A stretch of 64,000 nt of DNA from Rhodopseudomonas palustris (GTDB lineage Bacteria > Pseudomonadota > Alphaproteobacteria > Rhizobiales > Xanthobacteraceae): assembly GCF_003031265.1 (NCBI RefSeq), contig NZ_CP019966.1, positions 2,046,001-2,110,000 of the forward strand. The letters run 5' to 3'. Positions 44,251 to 53,935 of the stretch are shown here, in pieces. The notes beneath the pieces are model-generated. The model searched no databases, was not told the origin of the DNA, and saw only the letters and a list, made by a program, of their open reading frames with translations. Both the position numbers and the translations under genes were made by a program. Position 1 is the first letter of the stretch, and each line of letters starts with the position of its first letter.

Positions 44251-47200
44251 ATGGCAGCTCTCGTTCTTTCCGTCGCCGGCGCTGCGGCCGGCGCGCTGTT
44301 CGGTCCTGTCGGCGCGATTGCCGGGCGGATTGCGGGCGCGCTGATCGGCAATGCGCTGGATCAGTCGCTGTTCGGCGGCAGCAGCGATACGTCGCGCGCG
44401 GTCGAGGGGCCGCGGCTCGCCGATCTCGACGTGATGGCCTCGACCGAAGGCGCGCCGATCCCGCGAGTGTATGGCCGCGCCCGGCTCGCCGGCCAGGTGA
44501 TCTGGGCGACCGCGCTCGAGGAGGTGATCAGCGTCGAGCAAAGCACCACCGGCGGCGGAGGTGGCGGTAAGGGCTTTGGCGGCGGCGGGGGCGGGCAGAC
44601 CACGACCACCACCACGACCTACAGTTACTTCGCCAATTTCGCGGTCGGGCTGTGCGAAGGACCGATCGGCCGGGTGGCGCGGATCTGGGCCGACGGCAAG
44701 CCGCTCGATCTGTCGGGCCTCAACGTTCGCGTTCATCGCGGCACCGAGGATCAGGCGCCGGATGGGCTGATCGTCGCCAAGGAAGGCGCCGGCAATGCGC
44801 CGGCGTATCGCGGGCTGGCTTACGTCGTGTTCGAGCGGCTGCCGCTCGCCGATTTCGGCAACCGGATTCCGCAATTGTCGTTCGAGATCGTGCGGCCGAT
44901 CGGCGAGCTCGAACAGATCGCCCGCGCGGTGACGCTGATCCCCGGCACCACCGAATTCGGCTACGAGCCGGCGACGCGGGTGCAGGTGCTCGGCGCCGGC
45001 AGCGCGGCGCCGGAGAACCGCCATGTCGCCTATGCGCCGTCCGACGTGCTCGCTTCGCTCGACGATCTGCAGGGCGTCTGCCCTGGGCTGCAGCGTGTCG
45101 CGCTGGTGGTGGCGTGGTTCGGCACCGATCTGCGCGCGCAGGCCTGCACGGTCGAGCCCGGCGTCGAGCGCCGCGACAAGAGGCTCGATCAGAGCTCCTG
45201 GTCGGTGGCCGGCGCGACCCGCGCCAGCGCACGGCTGATCTCGCAGGTCAATGGACGGCCCGCCTATGGCGGCACGCCGTCCGACGACACCGTGCTGCAT
45301 CTGATCGGCGAACTGAAGGCGCGCGGCCTGAAGGTCACGTTCTATCCGTTCGTGGTGATGGATGTGCCGGCCGGCAACGGCCTTGCCAATCCGTGGACCG
45401 GCGCGGCGCCGCAGCCGCCTTATCCCTGGCGCGGCCGCATCACCTGCGATCCGGCGCCCGGCGTGCCGGGCTCGCCGCAGGGGACCGCGACGGCTGCCGC
45501 GCAGGTGGCGCAGTTCTTTGCCGGCGGCACGTGGAATTATCGCCGCATGATCCTGCACTACGCGCGGCTCTGCGCCAGTGCCGGCGGTGTCGATGCGTTC
45601 CTGATCGGCTCGGAGCTGCGCTCGCTGACGCGCGTGCGCTCGGCGCCCGGCGTTTACCCGGCGGTGCAGCAGCTCGTCGCGCTCGCCGCCGACGTCAAGG
45701 CGATCGTCGGCGGCGGCACGCTGGTCACGTATGGAGCCGACTGGACCGAATACGGCGCCGACGTGGTGACGCCGGATGCGTCCGAGGTGCGGTTTCCGCT
45801 CGATCCGCTGTGGGCCTCGCCGGCGATCGGCGCGATCGGAATCGATTACTACGCACCGCTGGCCGACTGGCGCGACGATGCCGGCCACCTGGATTCGACG
45901 CTCGCCGCCACCACTTACGATCGCGCTTACCTTATCGGCAATGTCGAAGCCGGGGAGGGCTACGATTGGTACTACCCGGACGCGGCGGCGCGCACAGCCC
46001 AAGCGCGGGTGCCGATGACCGACGGGCTCGGCAAGCCGTGGACCTATCGCGTCAAGGACATCCGCAGCTTCTGGTCACAGCCGCATCACGAGCGGGTCGG
46101 CGGCGCCGAGCTGGCATCGCCGACCGGCTGGGTGCCGATGAGCAAGCCGGTGTGGTTGACCGAGGTCGGCTGCCCGGCGGTCGACAAGGGCGCCAATCAG
46201 CCGAGCGTGTTTCCCGATCCGAAATCCAGCGAGAATATCGCGCCGTATTTCTCCAGCGGCGAGCGCGACGATCTGATCCAGCGCCGCTATCTCGAATGCC
46301 TGATCACGGCGTTCAGCGCCGAAGCCCGCAATCCGGTGTCGCCGCTGTATGGCGGGCGGATGATCGACCTGTCGGCGATCCATCTGTGGACCTGGGATGC
46401 GCGGCCCTATCCGGTGTTTCCGGCTGCCGACGAGGTGTGGAGCGATGCGCCGAACTGGACCAGCGGGCACTGGCTGACCGGCCGGCTCGGCGGCGCGCCG
46501 CTCGATGCGCTGATCGCCGCGCTGCTCGCCGACGCCGGCATCGGCGGCGTCGACAGCCGCGATCTGCGCGAAGGCTGCGACGGCTATGTGGTCGACCGGC
46601 CGATGGCACCGCGGGCGATGATCGAGCCGCTGGCGCTGGCCTATAGCTTCGATGCGCTTGCTGCCGGCGGCGTGCTGCGCTTCGTGCAGCGTGGCGCGGC
46701 GCCGGTGATCGAACTGAATGAGGACGACCTGGTGCTGCCCGATAAGGGCGCGCCGTGGCGGCTGACGCGGGCGCAGGAGACCGAGCTGCCGCGCGAAACC
46801 GCGATCGCCTACAGCGATGCGCTGGCCGACTATCGCCGCGCCGCCGCTAGCTCGCGCCGGCTGGTCGGCGGCGCCGCGCGGATGGTGAAGGCCGATCTCG
46901 CGGTCGTCACCAACGATGCGGCGGCGACGCGACGCGCCGAGATCGTGCTGCAGGATCTGTGGGCCGGCCGCGAGCGCGCCAGCTTCGCGCTCGGCCTGCG
47001 GCATCTGCGGCTCGCGCCCGGCGATGTCGTGGCGCTGACGCTCGCCGGGCGGCGCCGGCTGTTCGAGATCGACGAACTGGTCGACACCAGTACGCGGCAG
47101 GTGACGGCGCGCAGCATCGATCCCGACGTATTCGCGCTGCCGCAGCGGATGCCGCGCCCGGCCGCGGTGACGATCCCGGCCGCGCTCGGCCCCGCTGAAG

Positions 47201-48123
47201 TGATCGCGCTCGATCTGCCGGTGATCGATGCGGCGGCGCCGGACGTGCTGACGCGGCTTGCGGTGTTCGCCAATCCCTGGCCGGTGGCGGAGACGATCTA
47301 CGTCTCGGCTGATGGCGCGAGCTATCAGCCGCTGGCCAGCGCGGCGGCGCGGAGCATGATCGGCACCACGCTCGATCGGCTGCCGCGCGGGCCGCTGGCG
47401 CGGTGGGACCGCGTCACCACGTTCCGCGTCCAGATCGCCGGCGGCGCGCTGGCGTCGCTGTCGGAGCTGCGGGTGCTGGCCGGCGGCAACGCGGCGGCGG
47501 TGCAGACCCCCGACGGCGGCTGGGAGATCCTGCAATTCGCCAGCGCCGAACTAATCGACGGCAACATTTATCGGCTGTCGCATCTGCTGCGCGGCCAGGC
47601 CGGCAGCGACAGCGCGATGCGCGACCTGGTGCCGGCCGGCGCCCGGTTCGTGCTGCTCGACACCCATCTGGTGCCGATCGCGCGCGGGCTGTCGGCGCTC
47701 GGCCGCAGCCTGCGCCTGCGGATCGTCGCGGCCGGGCGCAGCCATGACGATGCCAGCGCGGTCGACCTGACCGTGACGCCGGGGCTGACCGCGCTACGGC
47801 CGCTGGCGCCGGTGCATCTGTCTGCGCGCCGCACCGCCGACGGTGTTCGCATCGGCTGGATCCGCCGCACCCGGATCGACGGCGACGGCTGGGGCGTCGA
47901 GGTGCCGCTCGGCGAAGACAGCGAAGCCTATGCGGTCGACATTCTCGGGAGCGGCGGCGCGGTGGTGCGGACCATGCAAACAACCGTGCCGCAGGCGCTG
48001 TACGCGGCTGCCGACGAGCGCGCCGATTTTGGCGCGGCGCAAGCCTCGCTCACGCTTCGCGTCGCGCAGCTGTCCTCCACCGTCGGCCCAGGCTTCGCCG
48101 CCACCGCCACCTTCGCGCTGTGA
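44251..48123 (+). CDS. GTA host-specificity megatron/tail hub protein (gp15)
   Basis: About 1290 residues. N-terminal Gly/Ala-rich hydrophobic segment, then DVMASTEGAPIPRVYGRARLAGQVIWAT, the GTA/phage J-like start, a Gly-rich linker (about residues 100-125), the GTA TIM-barrel-like domain (about 420-720, including YGADWTEYG and IGIDYYAPLADWRDD) and C-terminal tail domains. Forms the central tail fibre and recognises the recipient. ATG 44251 preferred over the GTG at 44218. Confidence 0.94.
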   Translation: MAALVLSVAGAAAGALFGPVGAIAGRIAGALIGNALDQSLFGGSSDTSRAVEGPRLADLDVMASTEGAPIPRVYGRARLAGQVIWATALEEVISVEQSTTGGGGGGKGFGGGGGGQTTTTTTTYSYFANFAVGLCEGPIGRVARIWADGKPLDLSGLNVRVHRGTEDQAPDGLIVAKEGAGNAPAYRGLAYVVFERLPLADFGNRIPQLSFEIVRPIGELEQIARAVTLIPGTTEFGYEPATRVQVLGAGSAAPENRHVAYAPSDVLASLDDLQGVCPGLQRVALVVAWFGTDLRAQACTVEPGVERRDKRLDQSSWSVAGATRASARLISQVNGRPAYGGTPSDDTVLHLIGELKARGLKVTFYPFVVMDVPAGNGLANPWTGAAPQPPYPWRGRITCDPAPGVPGSPQGTATAAAQVAQFFAGGTWNYRRMILHYARLCASAGGVDAFLIGSELRSLTRVRSAPGVYPAVQQLVALAADVKAIVGGGTLVTYGADWTEYGADVVTPDASEVRFPLDPLWASPAIGAIGIDYYAPLADWRDDAGHLDSTLAATTYDRAYLIGNVEAGEGYDWYYPDAAARTAQARVPMTDGLGKPWTYRVKDIRSFWSQPHHERVGGAELASPTGWVPMSKPVWLTEVGCPAVDKGANQPSVFPDPKSSENIAPYFSSGERDDLIQRRYLECLITAFSAEARNPVSPLYGGRMIDLSAIHLWTWDARPYPVFPAADEVWSDAPNWTSGHWLTGRLGGAPLDALIAALLADAGIGGVDSRDLREGCDGYVVDRPMAPRAMIEPLALAYSFDALAAGGVLRFVQRGAAPVIELNEDDLVLPDKGAPWRLTRAQETELPRETAIAYSDALADYRRAAASSRRLVGGAARMVKADLAVVTNDAAATRRAEIVLQDLWAGRERASFALGLRHLRLAPGDVVALTLAGRRRLFEIDELVDTSTRQVTARSIDPDVFALPQRMPRPAAVTIPAALGPAEVIALDLPVIDAAAPDVLTRLAVFANPWPVAETIYVSADGASYQPLASAAARSMIGTTLDRLPRGPLARWDRVTTFRVQIAGGALASLSELRVLAGGNAAAVQTPDGGWEILQFASAELIDGNIYRLSHLLRGQAGSDSAMRDLVPAGARFVLLDTHLVPIARGLSALGRSLRLRIVAAGRSHDDASAVDLTVTPGLTALRPLAPVHLSARRTADGVRIGWIRRTRIDGDGWGVEVPLGEDSEAYAVDILGSGGAVVRTMQTTVPQALYAAADERADFGAAQASLTLRVAQLSSTVGPGFAATATFAL

Positions 48124-48132
48124 GGACTGATC

Positions 48133-49500
48133 ATGACCACTGCCAATCTCGGCCTGCCGCTGATCGAGGCGAGCCAGGCGCAGAAGCACGTCACCCACAA
48201 CGAGGCGCTGTTCAGCCTCGATGGCCTGGTGCAGCTCGCAGTGCTGTCGTCGGCGCTGAACGCGCCGCCGTCGTCGCCGGCCGAGGGGCAGCGCTGGATC
48301 GTCGCCGCGAGTGCCAGCGGCGCCTGGGCCGGCAAGAGCGGGCAGGTCGCCGCTTACTACGACGGCGACTGGCGGTTCTTCGCACCGAACCTGGGCTGGC
48401 TCGCCTATGATCTGTCGACGCAGACGCTGATCGCCTGGAGCGGCGCGGCGTGGGTCAACGCGCTGGCGGCGTTTCAGAACCTGCCGCTGCTCGGCGTCAA
48501 CACCACGGCGGATTCCAGCCGTCGCCTGGCGGTGAAGTCCGACAACGTGCTGCTGTCGAATGACGACGTCACGCCCGGCAGCGGCCATATGCGCGTGACC
48601 ATCAACAAGAGCGCCGCCGCGAAAGACGCCGGCCTGATCCTGCAGGACAATTGGAATTCGCGGGCGCTGCTCGGCCTGCTCGGCAGCGACGACTTCGTCG
48701 TCAAGCTGACGCCGGATGCGGCGAATTACTACGCGAGCCTGCGCGGATGGTCGGCGCTGCACGGCCGGCTCGACCTGAAGGACGCGCGGCGCCGTCAGCC
48801 GCTGCAATGGTCGGCGCGGCCGGGCAGCACGACGCTCGATATGGTCGGCCTTGGTGCCACGCTCACCGGCGCCGCGACAGCGGTCAGCCCGTCGGCCGGC
48901 AATCTGTTCCTGTCGTCGCCGCGGCTCGATCTTGTCTCCGCCGCAAGTGCCGGCGCATCGGCCGGGGTGAGCGGATCGGCGCTGACGCTGTGGCGCGGCA
49001 ATGCCGCGAGCCTCGGCGGTTTCTACCTGCTGATGCGGTTCGGCATCGAGTGGTTTCAAACCAACTGCCGGCTGTTCGCCGGGCTGTATGGCTCGGCGAG
49101 CCCGATCGGCAACGTCGCTCCGAGCACGCTGCTCAACCTGATCGGCGTCGGCTTCGAGTCCGGCGATACCACGCTGTCGCTGCTTACGAACGACGGCAGC
49201 GGTGCAGCGACCAAGACCAGTCTCGGCGCCGGTTTCCCGACCACCGGCGGGCAGGATCTGTACGAGCTGTTACTATCCGCAGAGCCGAACGGCAGCGAGA
49301 TCCGCTATCGCGTCGAGCGGCTGAATTCCGGCGATGTCGCGACCGGCGTCGTCACCGGCGATCTGCCGGTCGCCACCCAATTCCTCACTCCGCATCTGTG
49401 GATGAACAACGGCAGCACCGCCGCTTCGGTCAACGTCGCGCTGTTCCAGATGTACGCCGAGCCAGCTGCATTGCTCGGCTCGCGCGGCGCGATTGGGTAA
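48133..49500 (+). CDS. DUF2793 tail-associated protein
   Basis: 455 residues. NLGLPLIEASQAQKHVTHNEALFSLDGLVQLAV and GQRWIVAASASGAWAGKSGQVAAYYDGDWRFFAPNLGW are the DUF2793 signature. The remainder is beta-rich and fibre-like. Lies 9 bp after gp15 and is often found there; a likely receptor-binding or tail-fibre accessory. Confidence 0.88.
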   Translation: MTTANLGLPLIEASQAQKHVTHNEALFSLDGLVQLAVLSSALNAPPSSPAEGQRWIVAASASGAWAGKSGQVAAYYDGDWRFFAPNLGWLAYDLSTQTLIAWSGAAWVNALAAFQNLPLLGVNTTADSSRRLAVKSDNVLLSNDDVTPGSGHMRVTINKSAAAKDAGLILQDNWNSRALLGLLGSDDFVVKLTPDAANYYASLRGWSALHGRLDLKDARRRQPLQWSARPGSTTLDMVGLGATLTGAATAVSPSAGNLFLSSPRLDLVSAASAGASAGVSGSALTLWRGNAASLGGFYLLMRFGIEWFQTNCRLFAGLYGSASPIGNVAPSTLLNLIGVGFESGDTTLSLLTNDGSGAATKTSLGAGFPTTGGQDLYELLLSAEPNGSEIRYRVERLNSGDVATGVVTGDLPVATQFLTPHLWMNNGSTAASVNVALFQMYAEPAALLGSRGAIG

Positions 49501-49518
49501 CGATCAAGTCATTCGACC

Positions 49519-49600
49519 TCGTCATTGCGAGCGAAGCGAAGCAATCCAGAGTGCCGGGCAATGAGCCTGGATTGCTTCGTCGCGACGCTCCTCGCAATGA
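49519..49600. repeat. Palindromic repeat (CATTGCGAG type), copy 3
   Basis: CGTCATTGCGAGCGAAGC..CAATCCAG faces CTGGATTGCTTCGTCGCGA..CGCAATGACG. Same family as 32034-32154. It sits between the DUF2793 gene and the endolysin. Confidence 0.75.
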
Positions 49601-49623
49601 CGGTCCGCCTCAGAGGCAATCCC

Positions 49624-50382
49624 ATGAAGATCGACGAATCCTTGCTGCGGCGATTATGGCCGCGGGGCGATCGGCGCGTGGCGGGACTGATTGCCGGCAC
49701 CGCGGCGGCGTCGGAGAGCGTGTTTGTCCGCTTTGGCATCGCGACGCCCACGCTTGCTGCGCATGTGATGGCGCAGCTCAGCCACGAGTGCGGGGCCGGG
49801 CAGGAGGTGGTCGAGAATCTCGACTACACCGCGGCGCGGATGATGCAGGTCTGGCCGTCGCGGTTTCCGACGCTGGCAAGCGCCGCGCCTTATGCGCACG
49901 ATCCGCGGGCGCTCGCCAACAAGGTCTATAACGGCCGGATGGGCAATCGCGCCGGCTCCGACGACGGCTGGAGTTATCGCGGCCGCGGCGCGGCGCAGAC
50001 TACCGGGCGCGAGGGCTACGCGCGGCTCGCCGCGCTCACCGGCCTCGACCTGGTGAACGATCCCGACCTGCTGATCGATCCGCGCCACTTCCTGCTGTGC
50101 GGCGTCGCTGATTTCGTTGCCTGCGGCTGTCTGCCGTTCGCGCAAGTCGATGACATCGTCGGCGTCACCCGCCGTCTCAACGGCGGCACCATCGGGCTCG
50201 CCGAACGTAAGGCGTGGCTGGCGAGCTGGAAAGCGGCGCTGGCCGAAGCGTCGGTGGTGATCGCATCGCCGCAGCCGTCGCCGCCGCGCATCGAAGTGCC
50301 GCCTCAATCGCAAACACAACCGCCGCCGTCGCGGTGGAGCCAAATCGTCGCCGTGCTGCGCACGGCCTTCCGGAGGAGCTGA
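49624..50382 (+). CDS. Glycoside hydrolase family 19-type endolysin
   Basis: 252 residues. LAAHVMAQLSHECGAGQEVVENLDY carries the catalytic Glu of GH19 chitinase-like lysins, with YRGRGAAQTTGREGYARL in the substrate cleft. A Pro/Gln-rich C-terminal tail follows. ATG 49624 was chosen since upstream sequence is the palindromic repeat. With the holin it forms the lysis cassette. Confidence 0.88.
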   Translation: MKIDESLLRRLWPRGDRRVAGLIAGTAAASESVFVRFGIATPTLAAHVMAQLSHECGAGQEVVENLDYTAARMMQVWPSRFPTLASAAPYAHDPRALANKVYNGRMGNRAGSDDGWSYRGRGAAQTTGREGYARLAALTGLDLVNDPDLLIDPRHFLLCGVADFVACGCLPFAQVDDIVGVTRRLNGGTIGLAERKAWLASWKAALAEASVVIASPQPSPPRIEVPPQSQTQPPPSRWSQIVAVLRTAFRRS

Positions 50383-50384
50383 CC

Positions 50385-50957
50385 ATGGATTGGGCCGATC
50401 TCGCCAAACAGGTGATTGCGCTCGGCGCGCCGATGCTGGGCACCGCACTCGGCGGACCGCTCGGCGGTGCGGCCGGCAAGATCCTGTCCGATGCGCTCGG
50501 CGCGTCGGTGCCGACCCCGGAGGTGGTGCAGGCGTCGCTGCCGGCGGCCGCGCCGGAGCGGATCGCGGAGGCCGAGGCCAGGTGGTGCGAGGCGGTCCGC
50601 GCCGAGGCGGAAGCCCAGCGCACCGCGATCGCCGAGACCCAGGCGACGATCCGGGCCGAACTCGCCGCCAACGACCCGGTCCAGCGCTGGTGGCGTCCGG
50701 TGTATGCCTTCGAGCTGACCGCCGAATGCGCCGCGCTGTGGGCGGTGCTGGTGCACGAGTTCTGGACCGGCGACGTCGCCACCATCAACGCGCTGATCGG
50801 TGCCACTGCGCTCCTGGTCGCCTATTGGGGTTTCCGATTCGGCGTGCTAGGCGTCTATGTCAGCGGTCGGACCCGCGAAAAGGTCTGTGCCGCCACCGGG
50901 CAGGACAGCCCGGGCATGATCGACAGGCTGGTCAAAGCGGTCGTGAAGAAAAAGTAA
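50385..50957 (+). CDS. GTA-type 3-TM holin
   Basis: 190 residues. N-terminal amphipathic Gly/Ala helix (ALGAPMLGTALGGPLGGAAGKIL), a charged coiled middle, then two TM helices (about residues 116-133 and 138-158) before a basic C-terminus. Matches the GTA_holin_3TM arrangement. Starts 2 bp after the endolysin stop. Last gene of the cluster. Confidence 0.88.
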   Translation: MDWADLAKQVIALGAPMLGTALGGPLGGAAGKILSDALGASVPTPEVVQASLPAAAPERIAEAEARWCEAVRAEAEAQRTAIAETQATIRAELAANDPVQRWWRPVYAFELTAECAALWAVLVHEFWTGDVATINALIGATALLVAYWGFRFGVLGVYVSGRTREKVCAATGQDSPGMIDRLVKAVVKKK

Positions 50958-51068
50958 TCCGGCGCCGCGCCGTCGTTCACCGCGCATTCACCCCGCCGCC
51001 GCTCATCTTCACATCCGTCATGCTGTCAGTGCTTCGCCTGCCAGTGCATCAAACGACCGGAGTTGAAG

Positions 51069-51743
51069 GTGCGTCTGCTCGTCGTCGAAGATGACCCCGA
51101 TCTCAACCGCCAGCTCACCACCGCGCTGACCGATGCCGGTTACGTGGTCGACCGCGCCTTCGATGGCGAGGAGGGGCATTTCCTCGGCGACACCGAGCCG
51201 TACGACGCCGTCGTGCTGGATATCGGCCTGCCGAAGATGGATGGCATCTCGGTGCTGGAAGCGTGGCGGCGCAACAGCCGCGCGATGCCGGTGCTGATCC
51301 TCACTGCGCGCGACCGCTGGAGCGACAAGGTGCAGGGCTTCGATGCCGGCGCCGACGATTACGTCGCCAAGCCGTTCCACCTCGAGGAGGTGCTGGCGCG
51401 GATCCGCGCGCTGCTGCGGCGGAGCGCCGGCCACGCCCAATCCGAACTGACCTGCGGACCGGTGGTGCTCGACACCCGCACCGGCCGGGTCAGCGTCAGC
51501 GGCAATCCGGTGAAGCTGACCAGCCACGAATATCGGCTGCTCGCCTATCTGATGCACCACTCCGGCCGGGTGGTGTCGCGCACCGAACTGGTCGAGCATC
51601 TGTACGATCAGGATTTCGACCGCGACAGCAACACCATCGAAGTGTTCGTCGGCCGCATCCGCAAGAAGCTCGGCGTCGACATCATCCAGACCGTGCGCGG
51701 GCTCGGCTATCTGCTGTCGCCGCCGGCCGCGGACGCGCATTAG
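51069..51743 (+). CDS. OmpR-family response regulator
   Basis: About 224 residues. Receiver: acidic EDD, phospho-acceptor Asp in VVLDIGLPKMDG (about 51), Lys in VAKPFHLEE. C-terminal winged helix (LTSHEYRLLAYLMHHSGRVVSRTELVEHLYDQDF..SNTIEVFVGRIRKKLG). GTG 51069 has GGAG at 6-bp spacing; a TTG at 51063 would add two residues. Precedes its kinase by 15 bp. In Bradyrhizobium relatives this pair adjoins the cyc/ccm region. Confidence 0.93.
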   Translation: MRLLVVEDDPDLNRQLTTALTDAGYVVDRAFDGEEGHFLGDTEPYDAVVLDIGLPKMDGISVLEAWRRNSRAMPVLILTARDRWSDKVQGFDAGADDYVAKPFHLEEVLARIRALLRRSAGHAQSELTCGPVVLDTRTGRVSVSGNPVKLTSHEYRLLAYLMHHSGRVVSRTELVEHLYDQDFDRDSNTIEVFVGRIRKKLGVDIIQTVRGLGYLLSPPAADAH

Positions 51744-51758
51744 CGCGCCGGCGACGCG

Positions 51759-53150
51759 GTGACCGCCAAACCCTCCCGCCGCGGCAGTTCGCTCGCCACC
51801 CGGCTGTTCCTGTCGGCGACCGCGTGGGTGGTGGTGATCCTGGCGATCACCGGCATCGCGTTGTCGTCGGTGTATCGCGGCGCCTCGGAGCGCGCGTTCG
51901 ATCGCCGGCTCAACCTTTATCTGCGCACCATTATCGCCGAGGTCGCCACCCCCGACACCACCCAGGAGGCGTTCCAGTCGATCGGCGAGCCGCTGTTCGA
52001 TCTGCCGCTGTCCGGCTGGTACTGGCAGGTTGTCCGCACCGACGGCGAGAAGCCGGAGACGCGCGCCTCGCGGTCGTTGTGGGACCGCAAGCTGCCCCGG
52101 CTGGAAGATCAGGGCATCGAGCTGGGGCCGTCCGGCGTACGGCACGGCTATGTCGACGGCCCGGAAGGCCAGACCCTGCGCATGGTCGAGCGGCCGGTCG
52201 ATCTCGGCCTCGACGGCAAGTTCGTCGTCACCGTTGCGGGCGACGCCACCGAAATCTTCGAAGAGACCCGGACCTTCGATTACTACCTCGCCGGCACCTT
52301 CGTGGCGCTGTCGATCGGCCTGGTGCTGACCACGATCTTCCAAGTCCGGTTCGGCCTCGCGCCGCTGAAGCGGATCTCGGAGTCGATCGCCGACGTCCGC
52401 TCCGGCCGCGCCGAGCGGCTGGAGGGCCAGTTCCCGGTCGAAATCGCCACCTTGGCGCGTGAGACCAATGCGCTGATCGAGGCCAATCGCGAGATCGTCG
52501 AGCGCGCCCGCACCCATGTCGGCAACCTGGCGCACGCGATCAAGACGCCGCTGTCGGTGCTGGTCAACGAAGCGGGCGCCCGGCCGGGCGATCCGCTGGC
52601 CGCGAAGGTGATGGAGCAGGCCGAGCTGATGCGCAGCCAGGTCACCCACCACCTGGAGCGGGCCCGGATCGCGGCCCGGCTCACCGTGGTCGGCACCATC
52701 ACCGAGGTCGAGCCGGTGATCGAGGCGCTGCGCCGGACTATGGAGAAGATCCACCGCGACCGCGCCATCCAGGTCCGCGCCGAGGTCGCCGCCGGCCTCA
52801 AGTTCCGCGGCGAGCGCCAGGACCTCGAGGAGATGGTCGGCAATCTGGTCGACAACGCCTGCAAATGGGCGGCGGGACGGGTGTTCATCGCGGTCACCGG
52901 GGAGAAGAGCGACGAGCCCGGCGGGCCGCCCAAACTGCGGATCGTGGTCGACGACGACGGTATCGGGCTGTCGGCCGAGCAGCGCGCGCTGGTCGCCCGC
53001 CGCGGTAAACGGCTCGACGAGAGCAAGCCCGGCTCCGGCCTTGGATTGGCAATTGTCGTTGATCTTGCAGCGCTTTACGGCGGCGAGCTGAAGCTCGACA
53101 ACGCCCCGATCGGCGGCCTGCGCGCCGAGCTGACCCTGCCTGCGGCATAA
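51759..53150 (+). CDS. Sensor histidine kinase
   Basis: 463 residues. Two TM helices (about 15-37 and 175-197) enclose a periplasmic sensor. A HAMP-like segment, the phospho-acceptor His in LAHAIKTPLSVLVNEA, the N box LVDNACKWA, and G boxes DDDGIGLS and GSGLGLAIV follow. PhoQ-like overall. GTG start. Works with the adjacent OmpR-type regulator. Confidence 0.93.
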   Translation: MTAKPSRRGSSLATRLFLSATAWVVVILAITGIALSSVYRGASERAFDRRLNLYLRTIIAEVATPDTTQEAFQSIGEPLFDLPLSGWYWQVVRTDGEKPETRASRSLWDRKLPRLEDQGIELGPSGVRHGYVDGPEGQTLRMVERPVDLGLDGKFVVTVAGDATEIFEETRTFDYYLAGTFVALSIGLVLTTIFQVRFGLAPLKRISESIADVRSGRAERLEGQFPVEIATLARETNALIEANREIVERARTHVGNLAHAIKTPLSVLVNEAGARPGDPLAAKVMEQAELMRSQVTHHLERARIAARLTVVGTITEVEPVIEALRRTMEKIHRDRAIQVRAEVAAGLKFRGERQDLEEMVGNLVDNACKWAAGRVFIAVTGEKSDEPGGPPKLRIVVDDDGIGLSAEQRALVARRGKRLDESKPGSGLGLAIVVDLAALYGGELKLDNAPIGGLRAELTLPAA

Positions 53151-53246
53151 CGAGCCCCGCGATTGCCACAGGGGCGCCAGAATTTGCATCTTGTTTTCCT
53201 TAACGGTTATGGATGTAGGCTGTTGGCCTTCGGGGAGCCGTTGGGG

Positions 53247-53711
53247 ATGACCATGACGTCTTGGGGGGTGAAGCCGCTATTGCTGCTCGCCGGCGCGCTG
53301 GCGCTGGCCGGGTGCGATCGCACGTCCGGGCTGGTGGCCCGGGTGGATTCCTTCACCAGCACCGCGACCTCGGATTTCGGCCGCAATGACGGCAGCGCCG
53401 CGGTCGATGCCGCCGCGATGGGCGGCCTGATCGGGCCGAAGATCGGCGCGCTGCTCAATGCCGAAGACCGCCGGCTGGCCTATGCGGCCGAGCTGGAGGC
53501 GCTCGATCGCGGCGAATCCGGTGCGCCGGTGGCGTGGAAGAACGCGTCCTCGGGCCGCTACGGCAACATCGTGCCGGGTCCGGTCTATATGAAGCAGGGC
53601 TCGACCTGCCGCGGCTATTCGCACGCGGTGACGATCGGCCAGCAGATCGAGATCTCCCGCGGCACCGCCTGCCGCGCCAATGACGGCGCGCCCTGGACCG
53701 CCCAAAGCTAG
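53247..53711 (+). CDS. Lipoprotein, 17-kDa surface-antigen-like
   Basis: 154 residues. Lipobox LALAGC at about residue 20. A Gly/Ala-rich region follows (DAAAMGGLIGPKIGALLNAEDRRLAYAAE), and the C-terminal YGNIVPGPVYMKQGSTCRGYSHAVTI resembles Rickettsia 17-kDa antigen/outer-membrane surface proteins. Outer-membrane anchoring is expected. Confidence 0.8.
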   Translation: MTMTSWGVKPLLLLAGALALAGCDRTSGLVARVDSFTSTATSDFGRNDGSAAVDAAAMGGLIGPKIGALLNAEDRRLAYAAELEALDRGESGAPVAWKNASSGRYGNIVPGPVYMKQGSTCRGYSHAVTIGQQIEISRGTACRANDGAPWTAQS

Positions 53712-53731
53712 CCCTGCGTCCGCCGGTTGAT

Positions 53732-53758
53732 GTGCTGGAAAACGATACTTTCCAGCAC
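53732..53758 (+). terminator. Hairpin terminator after the lipoprotein
   Basis: Perfect 10-bp stem GTGCTGGAAA/TTTCCAGCAC with 7-base loop, followed by CTTAT. Weak T tract. Confidence 0.55.
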
Positions 53759-53935
53759 CTTATCTGCGTGAGCGGCAGCGTCAGAAGAGTGTGAATCCAG
53801 CGTTCGACGCGGTCACCTCAACCCCTTCTTAACATCGCCGTGGCTATCTCTGGAGGGTAGCGCCGTGGCGTGACCGGCACCGTGCGAGCGGTGCGCAATT
53901 CCACGCGTGCGGACAGCCTGCAAACCATTGGGCGC

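Noticed and set aside
19831..49600. CRISPR array
   Set aside because: The repeats are long palindromes at scattered gene boundaries, not short direct repeats with regular unique spacers, and no cas gene was found.
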